Source: Oscillospiraceae bacterium Zagget6
Lineage (GTDB): Bacteria; Bacillota; Clostridia; Oscillospirales; Oscillospiraceae
Direction of reading: 5' to 3'
Length of the DNA: 41,543 nt
Assembly: GCA_001941075.1 (NCBI GenBank)
Contig: MSHH01000078.1
Coordinates: 1 to 41,543, forward strand
A model generated the notes under the pieces. The model had not been told where the DNA came from. It made no database searches and was given only the letters and a program-made list of their open reading frames with translations. Positions 22,435 through 30,640 of the stretch are shown here, piece after piece (within the stretch, counting starts at the first letter, position 1; each line of letters begins with the position of its first letter). Position numbers and translations under genes: made by a program.

Positions 22435-23565
22435 ATGCTGCACCGCCGAACCATGTACGAAGAAATCACCGCGCCCACCAAACGGTCCTGTCGCTGGCTG
22501 TTGGTGAGCGTCCTTTGGTGCGCCGTGCCGGGGCTGTTTCTGCTGGTGTTCCTGCTGACCAGGGGCAATCAGGGGCTGATGAACTTCCTGGTGAACCGGG
22601 TGACCACGCCGGTGAAGCACCTGCTCTCCCGGCTGTGCGGTCTGCTGCCCTTCGCCCTGGCGGAGGTGATCTGGGCGGCGGGGGTCATTGCGGTGGTCCT
22701 CTTCCTGGTGCGGACGGTGTGGCTGCTCATTCGCCGGAAGGAGCGGCTGAAACGACTGCTCCGCCGGGTGCTGGCGGCGCTGGCGGCGGCGTTGGTGGTC
22801 TACAGTTGCTACACCGCCATGTGGGGCGTCAATTATTACGCCGACAGCTTCTCCCAGCGCACTGGCCTGACGGCCCGGGGCTGTACGGCGGAGGAGCTGA
22901 CCCAGCTGGCCGCCGCCTTCGCGGACAAGTGCAACGAGCTTTCCGACCAGATGGACCGGGACGGGGACGGCGTGACCCAAGTGGATGCCGCCGCAGTCCT
23001 CCAGCAGTCCACCGACTGCTATCAGGTGGTGTTCGACGAGTTCCCCGCCTTGGAGCAGCCCCTGTTCACCCCCAAGGCCATGTTCTTTTCCCGCATCATC
23101 AGCTACATGGGCTTTACCGGGTTTTACTTTCCCATGACGGCGGAATCGTTGGTCAACGTGGACCAGCCGGATTGCCTCATCGCCGCCACCGCCCTCCATG
23201 AGCTGTCCCACCAGTGCAACGTGGCGGAGGAGGATGCCTGCAACTTTTTGGCCATCATCGCCGGGCTGCACTGCGACAACGTCACCTTCCAGTATTCCTC
23301 CGCTGTGATGGGGTACATCCACCTGTCCAACGCCCTCTACTCCGCCGACAAGTCCGCATGGCAGACCGTCCGCGCCACCCTGAACGAGCAGGTGCTGACC
23401 GACCTGACCGACAACAACGCTTACTGGGCGCAGTTCGAGTCCCCAGTGCAGGAGGCGTCGGAGCAAATTTACACCGGTTTTCTGGAGAGTTACGGCCAGA
23501 CCGAGGGCATGAAAAGCTATGGACAGTGCGTGGATCTGCTGGTGGCGTATTATTTTGATACGTGA
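22435..23565 (+). CDS. DUF3810-family membrane protein with zinc-metallopeptidase motif
   Basis: A 376-residue protein. Hydrophobic segments lie at about residues 22-40, 65-90 and 105-125, followed by a soluble C-terminal domain of about 240 residues. That domain has HELSH (His255, Glu256, His259), the HExxH zinc motif. Shortly after it comes EEDACNF (Glu265/Glu266), matching the EAN-F pattern of DUF3810 proteins. This suggests a membrane-anchored metallopeptidase, but substrate and activity are unknown. AAGGAGG (22420-22426) fits ATG 22435; an earlier in-frame ATG overlaps the ribosome site. The stop codon is directly joined to repeat copy C. Confidence 0.85.
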   Translation: MLHRRTMYEEITAPTKRSCRWLLVSVLWCAVPGLFLLVFLLTRGNQGLMNFLVNRVTTPVKHLLSRLCGLLPFALAEVIWAAGVIAVVLFLVRTVWLLIRRKERLKRLLRRVLAALAAALVVYSCYTAMWGVNYYADSFSQRTGLTARGCTAEELTQLAAAFADKCNELSDQMDRDGDGVTQVDAAAVLQQSTDCYQVVFDEFPALEQPLFTPKAMFFSRIISYMGFTGFYFPMTAESLVNVDQPDCLIAATALHELSHQCNVAEEDACNFLAIIAGLHCDNVTFQYSSAVMGYIHLSNALYSADKSAWQTVRATLNEQVLTDLTDNNAYWAQFESPVQEASEQIYTGFLESYGQTEGMKSYGQCVDLLVAYYFDT

Positions 23566-23787
23566 TGAGCTATTAGCTGTTAGCTTTTAGCTCTTAGCTG
23601 AGATAGTGCTTGCCGTTTGGTCAGCGTTTTTGCCTGGCATAGTACAAGTTTTTCACGAAGAACCATCATTTGACAAGTGACCACCCCGCTCGCCTCCCCT
23701 GAAAGGGCAGGGAGGGGCAAAGCCCCGGAAGTGCCGCTTGACGGCGGAGGAGGGCCGCCGCCTTTAGGCGGTGGTGGAGGGGTTTCC
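23564..23787 (+). repeat. Repeat family copy C
   Basis: Five GCTNTTA heptamers start right at the DUF3810 stop. The core (TAGTGCTTGCCGTTTGG...TTTTTGCCTGGCATAGTACAAG...GACCACCCC) follows. The tail is the longest of the family: CCCCTGAAAGGG, GGGGCAAAGCCCC, a GCCGCTTGACGGCGG hairpin and GCCGCCTTTAGGCGG, ending GGAGGGGTTTCC. Confidence 0.8.
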
Positions 23788-23831
23788 ACTGCAATTACGA
23801 ACAGCTCATAAACTACAAAGGAACTTACACA

Positions 23832-24479
23832 ATGAATTATAACACAGTCATTTTCGACCTGGACGGCACCCTGCTGGACACCCTGGACGACCTGGCGGAC
23901 AGCCTGGACCACACCCTGACGGAGGTGGGCGCGCCCACCCTGACCCGGGCGCAGGTGCGCCGCTACGTGGGCAACGGCATGGCCCGGCTCATCGAACTGG
24001 CCCTCCCCGGCGGGCGGGACGACCCCCGGTACGACCGGACGCTGGAGACCATGCAGGCCTATTACAAGGCCCACAACCAAATCAAAACCGCTCCCTATCC
24101 GGGGGTGATGGAACTGATCGACGAGCTGCGGCGGCGGGGCTATGCCCTGGCGGTGGTCAGCAACAAGCCGGACACCTCCGTGAAACCGCTGGTGAAATCC
24201 TACTTTGGCGACAGTATCCCTGTAGCCATCGGCCAGCGGCCCGATGTGCGCCGCAAGCCCGCCCCAGACGCGGTGGAGGAGGCCCTGCGGCAGCTGGGCC
24301 GGGACCGCTCTGAGGCCGTTTACGTGGGGGATTCCGAGGTAGATTTGTACACCGCCCGCAACGCCGGGATGGACTGCATCTCCGTCACTTGGGGCTTCCG
24401 GGACCGGGAACTGCTGGACAGTGAGGGTGCCACCCGCTATGCGGATACCCCGGCGGAGGTTTTAAACTGGCTGGAATAA
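23832..24479 (+). CDS. gph: Phosphoglycolate phosphatase-like HAD hydrolase
   Basis: A 215-residue HAD-superfamily phosphatase with the C1 cap of the Gph/PGP group. Motif I is FDLDGTLLDT (nucleophile Asp9, Asp11). Motif II is VVSNKP, motif III the lysine in VRRKPAPDAV and motif IV YVGDSEVDLYTARNAG. Such enzymes remove phosphate from 2-phosphoglycolate or other small phosphoesters in the cytoplasm; substrate is not certain. AAAGGAA precedes ATG 23832. The gene lies between repeat copies C and D and shows no clear promoter of its own, unless one lies inside copy C. Confidence 0.85.
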   Translation: MNYNTVIFDLDGTLLDTLDDLADSLDHTLTEVGAPTLTRAQVRRYVGNGMARLIELALPGGRDDPRYDRTLETMQAYYKAHNQIKTAPYPGVMELIDELRRRGYALAVVSNKPDTSVKPLVKSYFGDSIPVAIGQRPDVRRKPAPDAVEEALRQLGRDRSEAVYVGDSEVDLYTARNAGMDCISVTWGFRDRELLDSEGATRYADTPAEVLNWLE

Positions 24480-24480
24480 A

Positions 24481-24692
24481 GCTCTTAGCTTTTAGCTATT
24501 AGCTGTTAGCCAGGTGCTGCCAGCATTTGACGTTTTTCCTTTGCACCAGTCGTGTCAGTGACACCGGCGAGAGGGGTGGTCAGTTGCTAAACAGTGGCCC
24601 TTAGTAGAAAACTTGCACTATACTGGGCAAAGGTGCTGGCCAAACGACAAGCACTATCCGAACTAACAGCTAATGGCTAACGGCTAACAGCT
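24481..24692 (-). repeat. Repeat family copy D, with heptamer tracts inverted at both ends
   Basis: Left end: four GCTNTTA heptamers on the plus strand (24481-24510). Right end: the same tract inverted (about 24663-24692). Together they give ~30-bp terminal inverted repeats. The core is in minus orientation (GGATAGTGCTTG...CAGTATAGTGCAAGTTTTCTAC...GCAACTGACCACCCCTCTCGCC). A hairpin GTGTCAGTGACAC-like stretch lies near 24553. The copy fills the gap between gph and the SGNH gene. Confidence 0.75.
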
Positions 24693-24710
24693 TATAATAA
24701 CAGGGGGAGC

Positions 24711-25343
24711 ATGATGAAACAGATCCTTTGCTTTGGCGATTCCAACACCCACGGCTACGATGCTTTCACCGGCGGCACACTGGACTACACCCGCCGCTGG
24801 ACGGGGCGGGTGCAGAAGGCCCTGGGGGAGCAAGCCCTCATCTGCGAGGCGGGGCTGAATGGCCGCACCTGCGGCTTCGACGACCCGGAGGTGCCGGGGC
24901 GCAACGGGCGAAAGCTGCTGAACTGCGCCCTCCAGACCCACAAGCCCCTGGACGTGGTGGTCCTCATGCTGGGCACCAACGACTGTAAGACCTGTTACCG
25001 GGCGGGCGGCCCCGCCATCGCCGGGGAGATGGCGGCGCTGGTGGAGCAGGTGGCGCAGTTCGCCCGGCTTACCGGCTGCGACGCAAAGACGCTGGTGGTG
25101 GCCCCGCCGCCTCTGGGTGAGGAGAGCGTCACCTACCGGGACTTTGACCGGCAGTCTCTGGCGGTGTCCCGGTCTCTGGCGGGGCTGTATCGGGACTTGG
25201 CGGCGCGGCACGGCGCGGCCTTCGCCGACGCGGGGACGTGGGACATCCCCCTGGACTTCGACGGCACCCACTTCACCCCGGAGGGCCACCGGCGGTTCGC
25301 CCTGCGGATGGAGGCGGAACTGCGGGCGCTGCTGGGACTGTGA
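24711..25343 (+). CDS. SGNH/GDSL-family hydrolase
   Basis: A 210-residue cytoplasmic esterase/lipase-like enzyme. The nucleophile is in CFGDSNTHGYD (Ser11). The oxyanion glycine and asparagine are in GLNGRTC and LMLGTNDCK, and the catalytic pair is near the end in DGTHFTPEGH. The pattern is that of arylesterase-like GDSL hydrolases; the natural ester is unknown. There is no signal peptide. GGGGGAG precedes the tandem ATGs at 24711/24714. The gene lies between repeat copy D and a terminator, apparently single. Confidence 0.88.
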   Translation: MMKQILCFGDSNTHGYDAFTGGTLDYTRRWTGRVQKALGEQALICEAGLNGRTCGFDDPEVPGRNGRKLLNCALQTHKPLDVVVLMLGTNDCKTCYRAGGPAIAGEMAALVEQVAQFARLTGCDAKTLVVAPPPLGEESVTYRDFDRQSLAVSRSLAGLYRDLAARHGAAFADAGTWDIPLDFDGTHFTPEGHRRFALRMEAELRALLGL

Positions 25344-25386
25344 CGGTATTTCTTTCCTATCCGCGAAAAATGGACAACATGAGCAA

Positions 25387-25412
25387 AAAACCGGCGAGAA
25401 ATCGCCGGTTTT
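25387..25412. terminator. Terminator after the SGNH gene
   Basis: AAAACCGGCGA (25387-25397) pairs with TCGCCGGTTTT (25402-25412) around a 4-base loop. Confidence 0.8.
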
Positions 25413-25441
25413 AGTCATAGTGATGAAAGTTTTTTCGCCTC

Positions 25442-25470
25442 TTGATAGAAAAAATCCGTCGTAGTATAAT
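25442..25470 (+). promoter_or_regulatory. Promoter of the MATE exporter gene
   Basis: TTGATA (25442-25447), 17 bases and TATAAT (25465-25470) lie about 37 bases before the start codon. Confidence 0.75.
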
Positions 25471-25507
25471 GACGCGTGAAAAAAGAAGATCAAAGGAGAT
25501 ATGCTCT

Positions 25508-26887
25508 GTGGAAGAAACCAATCGTACACAAGAGAACAAAATGGGCGTGGAGCCCATCAACAAGCTGCTGCTGACCATGGGCGTACCGCTGATGCTGTCC
25601 ATGCTGGTGCAAGCCTGCTACAACATCGTGGACAGTGTCTACGTGGCCCAGCTCAGCGAGGACGCGCTGACCGCGGTCTCCATGGCCTTCCCCATCCAGA
25701 ACGTGATGATTGCCGTGTGCAGCGGCACCGGCGTGGGCATGAACGCCCTGCTCTCCCGCTCCCTGGGCGAGAAGGACTTCCGCAGCGCCAACCGCGCCGC
25801 CAACAACGGCGTGTTCCTGGCCATTTGCAGCTATGCGGCCTTTGTGCTGGTGGGACTGCTGGTGGCCCGGCCCTTTTACATGAGCCAAATCAGCTATAAC
25901 ATGGACATCGTCAACGCCGGCGTGTCCTATATGACCATTGTCTGCTGTTGCAGCTTTGGCCTGTTCACCCAGATGACCTTCGAGCGGATGATGCAGGGCA
26001 CCGGCCTGACCTTCTACACCATGATCACTCAGATGTCCGGCGCCATCGTCAACATCATTCTCGACCCCATGTTCATCTTCGGCATTGGCCCCTTCCCCCG
26101 ACTGGAGGTGGCGGGCGCGGCGGTGGCCACCTGCATCGGTCAGGTGGTGGCCGGTGTCATGGCGCTGACCATGAACCAACTGCTGAACAAGGACATTCAC
26201 GTCAGCCTGCGGGAGGTGTTCCGCCCCTCCGGGAACATCATCAAGCGCATTTACTACGTGGGCATCCCATCCACCATCATGGCCTCCATCGGCAGCGTCA
26301 TGTACTATGGCATGAACCTGATTTTGACCGGCTACGGCTCCACCGCCAGCGCGGTGTTCGGCGTGTACTACAAGCTGCAATCCTTCTTCTTCATGCCGGT
26401 GTTCGGCATGAACAACGCCCTGGTGCCCCTCATCGCCTACAACTACGGCGCGCAGAAGCGGAGCCGGATGATGCAGGGACTGAAAAGCGGCATGATTTTC
26501 GCCTTCATCATCATGTGCATTGGCACAGTGGCCTTCGAGACCATCCCCCAGGTGTTGTTGGGCATGTTCAACGCCAGCGAGAACATGTTGGAGATCGGCG
26601 TACCCGCCCTGCGGACCATCGCCCTGAACTTCCCCGTGGCGGCAATCTGCATCGTGCTAGGTACCGTGTTCCAGGCGCTGGGCAAGGCGACCTACAGCGC
26701 CATCATCTCTCTGGGCCGTCAGCTGGTGGTGCTGCTGCCGGTGGCCTTCATTCTGGCGCAGATCGGCGGCCTGTCCCTGATCTGGTGGAGCTTCCCCATC
26801 GCGGAGCTGGTCAGCCTGCTGCTGACGCTGTACTTCTTCCGGCGCATTTATCAGAACATCATCGTCCACGTGGAGGACCGGGTGTGA
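25508..26887 (+). CDS. MATE-family efflux transporter
   Basis: A 459-residue membrane protein with twelve predicted helices in two similar halves. These show PLMLSMLVQACYNIVDSVYV in the first half and VGIPSTIMASIGSVMYYGMN in the second, the MepA/DinF-like branch. It should export drugs or metabolites in exchange for sodium or protons; substrate unknown. AAAGGAG (25492-25498) is correctly spaced for GTG 25508 (VEETNRTQENKMG). The open frame extends further upstream, but there it overlaps the promoter. Single gene with its own promoter and terminator. Confidence 0.9.
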   Translation: MEETNRTQENKMGVEPINKLLLTMGVPLMLSMLVQACYNIVDSVYVAQLSEDALTAVSMAFPIQNVMIAVCSGTGVGMNALLSRSLGEKDFRSANRAANNGVFLAICSYAAFVLVGLLVARPFYMSQISYNMDIVNAGVSYMTIVCCCSFGLFTQMTFERMMQGTGLTFYTMITQMSGAIVNIILDPMFIFGIGPFPRLEVAGAAVATCIGQVVAGVMALTMNQLLNKDIHVSLREVFRPSGNIIKRIYYVGIPSTIMASIGSVMYYGMNLILTGYGSTASAVFGVYYKLQSFFFMPVFGMNNALVPLIAYNYGAQKRSRMMQGLKSGMIFAFIIMCIGTVAFETIPQVLLGMFNASENMLEIGVPALRTIALNFPVAAICIVLGTVFQALGKATYSAIISLGRQLVVLLPVAFILAQIGGLSLIWWSFPIAELVSLLLTLYFFRRIYQNIIVHVEDRV

Positions 26888-26909
26888 CCGGAGCTTTCCC
26901 CAACGTTTC

Positions 26910-26946
26910 CATCCCTTCCCCCGGCTGGGGGAGGGGATGTTGCTTT
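26910..26946 (+). terminator. Terminator after the MATE gene
   Basis: CATCCCTTCCCCC (26910-26922) pairs with GGGGGAGGGGATG (26927-26939), one G-U pair, followed by TTGCTTTT. A bare TATAAT at 27006-27011 beyond it could start transcription towards the lysozyme gene through repeat copy E. Confidence 0.75.
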
Positions 26947-27039
26947 TCGGGGAATCCTTCCGAAAACCGTTACAAACTGTCCACCAAAATCGGGGTGGAG
27001 CATAGTATAATTTGAGTGGTTCGTTGAATCCAGACAAAA

Positions 27040-27284
27040 TTAGCTATTAGCCTTTAGCTCTTAGCTGTTAGCCAGGCACTACTAAAGAAAAGAGACCAGC
27101 TAAAACGAAAAGCTGTCGATTATTGCAGCGGGAAACCCCTCCACCATGCTTCGCATGGTCGGGGTGGTCAGTTGCCTAACGGTAGTTTTTTGCGGAAAAC
27201 TTGTACTATTTTGGGCAAAAATGCTGAAGAAGCAGCAAGTACTATCCCAACTAACGGCTAACAGCTAATAGCTAACAGCTCATT
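27040..27284 (-). repeat. Repeat family copy E, with heptamer tracts inverted at both ends
   Basis: Plus-strand heptamers at 27041-27072 and inverted heptamers at about 27251-27280, ending GCTCATT (the inverted AATGAGC), give ~30-bp inverted ends. The core is on the minus strand (GGGATAGTACTTGCTG...TTTTTGCCCAAAATAGTACAAGTTTTCC...GGCAACTGACCACCCC). Its tail hairpin is different again (ACCATGC-GAA-GCATGGT), followed by GGAGGGGTTTCCC. An extra unlike stretch fills 27073-27135. It occupies the leader of the lysozyme-hypF unit. Confidence 0.78.
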
Positions 27285-27304
27285 TTCAAAGTGAGGTATC
27301 ATCC

Positions 27305-28246
27305 GTGCAGCAGACCAAACTCCACAACCGAATCAAATTGGCGCTCCGGGCGGCGTTGGTGCTGGCGCTGGCGGCGGTGTTCGCCGTCTTTTCCTCCGAC
27401 GCGGTAAATGGCCGCTGGGCCTACTATCTGCCCACCACCATCACCGTCAACGGGGAAGAAGTGGTGGTCAACGAGGCGCTGGAGCAGAACGAATACACTG
27501 AGGAGGACTTCGCCCTGGACGAGGACGGGCGGATGGCGTGTCTGACCAGCGGCTACCGGACGGGCATCGACGTGTCCGCCCATCAGGGCGACATCGACTG
27601 GGAGGCCGTGGCCGCCGACGGCGTCAGCTTCGCCATGCTCCGGGTGGGCTTCCGGGGCTACGGTGCGGAGGGGACGCTGAACCTGGACGACTATTTCCTG
27701 CAAAACGCCCAGGCTGCGGTGGAGGCCGGGCTGGACATCGGCGTTTACTTCTTCTCCCAGGCCACCAGCGCAGAGGAGGCCGAGGAAGAGGCTGCCTTCG
27801 TGCTGGAGCAGCTGGAGGGGCTGACCATCACCTTCCCCGTGGCCTACGACTGGGAGCTGATCGACGCTGAGGACTCCGGCGAGGCCGGGGCGCGCACCGA
27901 CGATGTGGACGACGAGACCGCCGCCGCCTGCGCCGAGGCGTTCTGCGCCGCCGTCACCCAGGCGGGGTATCAGGCGGCCCTCTACGTCAACAACCAGACC
28001 GGCTATTTCTCCTACGACGACGCGCTGCTCCAAAGCTATTTTCTATGGTACGCCGGATACGAGCAGAGCTATCCCGACTACTATTATGCCGTGGACCTGT
28101 GGCAGTACACCGAGAGCGGCGCCGTGAACGGCGTCACCGGCGGCGTGGATTTGAACATCTACCCCATCGACACCGACCCCGCCGACAGTTCCACCACCGG
28201 CGATTCCAGTGGCTCGACCTCTCTGGAAACGGAGGGCAGCGCATGA
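27305..28246 (+). CDS. Membrane-anchored GH25 lysozyme (N-acetylmuramidase)
   Basis: A 313-residue protein. An N-terminal hydrophobic helix (about residues 10-30) with no clear cleavage site anchors a GH25 domain (about residues 80-285). The domain starts with GIDVSAHQGDIDWEAV (Asp of the active site). It continues with FAMLRVGFRGYGAEGTLNLD, DIGVYFFSQATSAEEAEEEA and FPVAYDWELID (catalytic Glu region), and ends LWQYTESGAVNGVTGGVDLN. A short Ser/Thr-rich tail follows. It should cut the glycan chains of peptidoglycan outside the membrane. GTG 27305 follows GTGAGG. Its stop overlaps the hypF start by four bases, an odd pairing of a wall enzyme with a hydrogenase maturation gene. Confidence 0.9.
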   Translation: MQQTKLHNRIKLALRAALVLALAAVFAVFSSDAVNGRWAYYLPTTITVNGEEVVVNEALEQNEYTEEDFALDEDGRMACLTSGYRTGIDVSAHQGDIDWEAVAADGVSFAMLRVGFRGYGAEGTLNLDDYFLQNAQAAVEAGLDIGVYFFSQATSAEEAEEEAAFVLEQLEGLTITFPVAYDWELIDAEDSGEAGARTDDVDDETAAACAEAFCAAVTQAGYQAALYVNNQTGYFSYDDALLQSYFLWYAGYEQSYPDYYYAVDLWQYTESGAVNGVTGGVDLNIYPIDTDPADSSTTGDSSGSTSLETEGSA

Positions 28247-30480
28247 AAACCCAATTCATCCAGGTGCTGGGCATGGTGCAGGGGGTGGGCTACCGCCCCT
28301 TTGCCGCCCGGCTGTGCGAGGAGCTGGGGCTGACCGGCTCCGTCGCCAACAACGGCGGCATCGTGGAACTGACCGTCACCGGGGAACTGTCCGCCCTGGA
28401 CGCGCTGGCCCGGCGGCTGGCGGAGGACGCGCCCCCCAACGCTCGGGTAGACCGGGTGACGCGGGAGGACAGGCCGCTGCAACGCTTTGACCGCTTCGCC
28501 ATCGCGCCCAGCCGCACCAGCAGCGACCTTGCGCCGCTGCTGCCGCCTGACCTCCCCACCTGCCCCCGGTGCGCGGCGGAGCTGCGGGACCCGGCCAACC
28601 GGCGGTATCGCTACCCCTTTATCAGCTGCGTCTCCTGCGGCCCCCGGTACAGCATTTTGGAACGTCTGCCCTATGACCGACCCAACGTGACCATGGGGGA
28701 CTTCCCCCTCTGCCCCGACTGCCAGCGGGAGTACACCGCTCTGGGGGACATCCGCCGCCACGCCCAGACCATCGCCTGCCACGACTGCGGCCCGGTGCTA
28801 CTGCTGGACACGGCCCAAGGGCGGCAAGAGCGGGAGGACGCTCTGCAAGTAGGTATCTCGCTGTTACAAAAAGGTGGCATCGTGGCAGTGAAGGACATCG
28901 GCGGCTATCACCTGGCCTGTTCGCCCGGAAATGAAGCTGCCTGTCGGCGGTTACGCCAGCTCAAGGGCCGGGAGAAGAAACCCTTCGCCGTTCTATTTGC
29001 GGACATCGAACAAATTCAGGGCTATTGCGCCCTCTCCCCTGCTGAAGCCGCCCTTTTACAGTCCAACCCCCGGCCCATTGTGCTGCTCCGCAAGTGGCCG
29101 GGCCGGGACTTCGCCCCCGCCTGCTGCGGCGAGAGCCGGGAGATCGGGGCCATGCTGCCCTGTAATCCCCTACAAATCCTGCTCACCGAAGCCTGCGGCC
29201 CGCTGGTGATGACCAGCGCCAACCGCTCCGGGGAGCCGATGGTCATTGACGACCAACAAATGCTGTCCTGGCTCCGTCAGGGGCTGGACGGGGTGCTGTG
29301 GCACCAGCGGCGGATTCTGACGCCGCTGGACGACTCCGTCACCCGCGTTGTCTGCGGCGCACCTCAGATCTTCCGCCGGGCGAGAGGTTACGTCCCGGAG
29401 CCGATTCCTGTCCAGAGCGCGGGGGAACAGGTGATTTTCGCCGCCGGAGGCGACCTGAAAGCCTGCTTCTGTCTGTTGCAGGGGGAGCGGGCCTACCTGA
29501 GCCAGCACTTTGGTGACTTGGAGGACGTGGACGCCTGCGACACCCGACAAAAAGAAATCAGCCGCATGGAGCGGCTCACCGGCCTGCGGCCTACGCTGGC
29601 AGCGGTGGACCTGCACCCGGCTTACCTCTCCCGCCAGGGGCTGGGGGACTTGCCGGTGGTGGAGGTCCAGCACCACCACGCCCACGCCGCCTCGGTGATG
29701 GCGGAGTGGAATTTGACCGGCCCGGTGTTGGGCGTGGCCTTCGACGGCACCGGCTACGGCATCGACGGAGCCGTCTGGGGCAGTGAGTTTCTGCTGTGCC
29801 AGGGGGCGGAGTACCAACGGGTGGGCCACCTGGACTACGTCACCCTGCTGGGGGGCGACGAGGGGGCCAGAAACGCTGACACCATCCTCTGTGGCTACCT
29901 GCGGCAGGCGGGGCTTTCCCGGCCCGACAGCCGGTTCCGCATGGTTACCGCCGCGCTGGACAAGGGGCTGAACGCCGTCCGCTCCAGCTCCATGGGGCGG
30001 CTGTTCGACGCTGCCGCCGCCCTGCTGGATATTTGCAGCTACAACGGCTACGAGGGGGAGTGCGCCATCGCGCTGGAAAACGCCGCCGCAGACGCTGAGG
30101 TGTGCCCTGCCCTCGCCATGCCGCTCCGGGAGGAAAACGGCCAGCTGTTGGGGGACGCCGCCGGGCTTATCGCCCGGCTTTGGGCCGAAAAAAAGGGCGG
30201 GGTCTCCCCCGCCGCGCTTGCCCTGGCGTTCCACCGGGCGCTGGTGGATTATGTTGTGCAGACCGCCTGCTGGGTCCGGGACCGCTTCGGCGTGGAGCAG
30301 GTGGCCCTTTCCGGCGGCACCTTCCAGAACCGATTGCTGCTGGAAGGGGCGCGCCAGGCGCTGGAAAAGCGGGGCTTCGCCGTGTACTGGAACCAGAAAG
30401 TCCCCTCCGGGGACGGCGGCCTGTGTCTGGGACAGGCGTGGGTAGCGGCAAGGCGCGAAGCGCCAGCCGTTAGCTGTTAG
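28243..30480 (+). CDS. hypF: Carbamoyltransferase HypF ([NiFe] hydrogenase maturation)
   Basis: A 745-residue enzyme that turns carbamoyl phosphate into the thiocarbamate on HypE, source of the cyanide ligands of [NiFe] hydrogenases. Domains: acylphosphatase (1-90, GMVQGVGYRPF); two zinc fingers (CPRC from residue 107 with CVSC, CPDC with CHDC); a YrdC-like domain (about 195-375, GGIVAVKDIGGYHLAC, MTSANRSGEPM). The last part is the carbamoyltransferase domain with QHHHAHAASVMAEW, FDGTGYG and LSGGTFQNRLLLEG. ATGA overlap with the lysozyme gene sets the start. The last codons (Val-Ser-Cys-stop) are read from repeat copy F. No other hyp or hydrogenase gene is in the window, so its partners must lie elsewhere. 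Confidence 0.95.
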   Translation: MKTQFIQVLGMVQGVGYRPFAARLCEELGLTGSVANNGGIVELTVTGELSALDALARRLAEDAPPNARVDRVTREDRPLQRFDRFAIAPSRTSSDLAPLLPPDLPTCPRCAAELRDPANRRYRYPFISCVSCGPRYSILERLPYDRPNVTMGDFPLCPDCQREYTALGDIRRHAQTIACHDCGPVLLLDTAQGRQEREDALQVGISLLQKGGIVAVKDIGGYHLACSPGNEAACRRLRQLKGREKKPFAVLFADIEQIQGYCALSPAEAALLQSNPRPIVLLRKWPGRDFAPACCGESREIGAMLPCNPLQILLTEACGPLVMTSANRSGEPMVIDDQQMLSWLRQGLDGVLWHQRRILTPLDDSVTRVVCGAPQIFRRARGYVPEPIPVQSAGEQVIFAAGGDLKACFCLLQGERAYLSQHFGDLEDVDACDTRQKEISRMERLTGLRPTLAAVDLHPAYLSRQGLGDLPVVEVQHHHAHAASVMAEWNLTGPVLGVAFDGTGYGIDGAVWGSEFLLCQGAEYQRVGHLDYVTLLGGDEGARNADTILCGYLRQAGLSRPDSRFRMVTAALDKGLNAVRSSSMGRLFDAAAALLDICSYNGYEGECAIALENAAADAEVCPALAMPLREENGQLLGDAAGLIARLWAEKKGGVSPAALALAFHRALVDYVVQTACWVRDRFGVEQVALSGGTFQNRLLLEGARQALEKRGFAVYWNQKVPSGDGGLCLGQAWVAARREAPAVSC

Positions 30481-30510
30481 TCGGGAGAGTGCTTGCTGTT
30501 TGGTTAGCAA
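30469..30510 (+). repeat. Repeat family copy F (truncated, overlapping the hypF stop)
   Basis: GTTAGCTGTTAG forms the last four codons of hypF including the TAG stop. It is followed by the core start (TCGGGAGAGTGCTTGCTGTTTGGTTAGCA) and then breaks off. The rest of the core and the hairpin tail are absent. Confidence 0.7.
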
Positions 30511-30516
30511 AATGAG

Positions 30517-30577
30517 CAATGTGCAATGACATCGGAAACGGCCATTGCACATTGCTAATTGCACATTGCACATTCGG
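30517..30577. repeat. CAATGTGCAATG inverted repeat downstream of hypF
   Basis: CAATGTGCAATG (30517-30528) and its exact complement CATTGCACATTG (30543-30554) form a 12-bp hairpin with a 14-base loop. Two more partial copies (GCACATTGCACATT) follow. The same word occurs at 2952 and 37822. It may act as the end signal between hypF and the convergent pullulanase gene, for which I find no classical terminator. Confidence 0.6.
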
Positions 30578-30640
30578 TGTGTCACAAGGCGAAGCAGTGA
30601 TGTTTTACATCTGCGCGAAAGGGATGCTGCTCCGTCCGGT

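Noticed and set aside
28045-28242. HypF reading frame extended upstream into the lysozyme gene
   Set aside because: The acylphosphatase domain starts at 28243, where an ATGA overlap gives a natural start; the extension is lysozyme sequence read in another frame.
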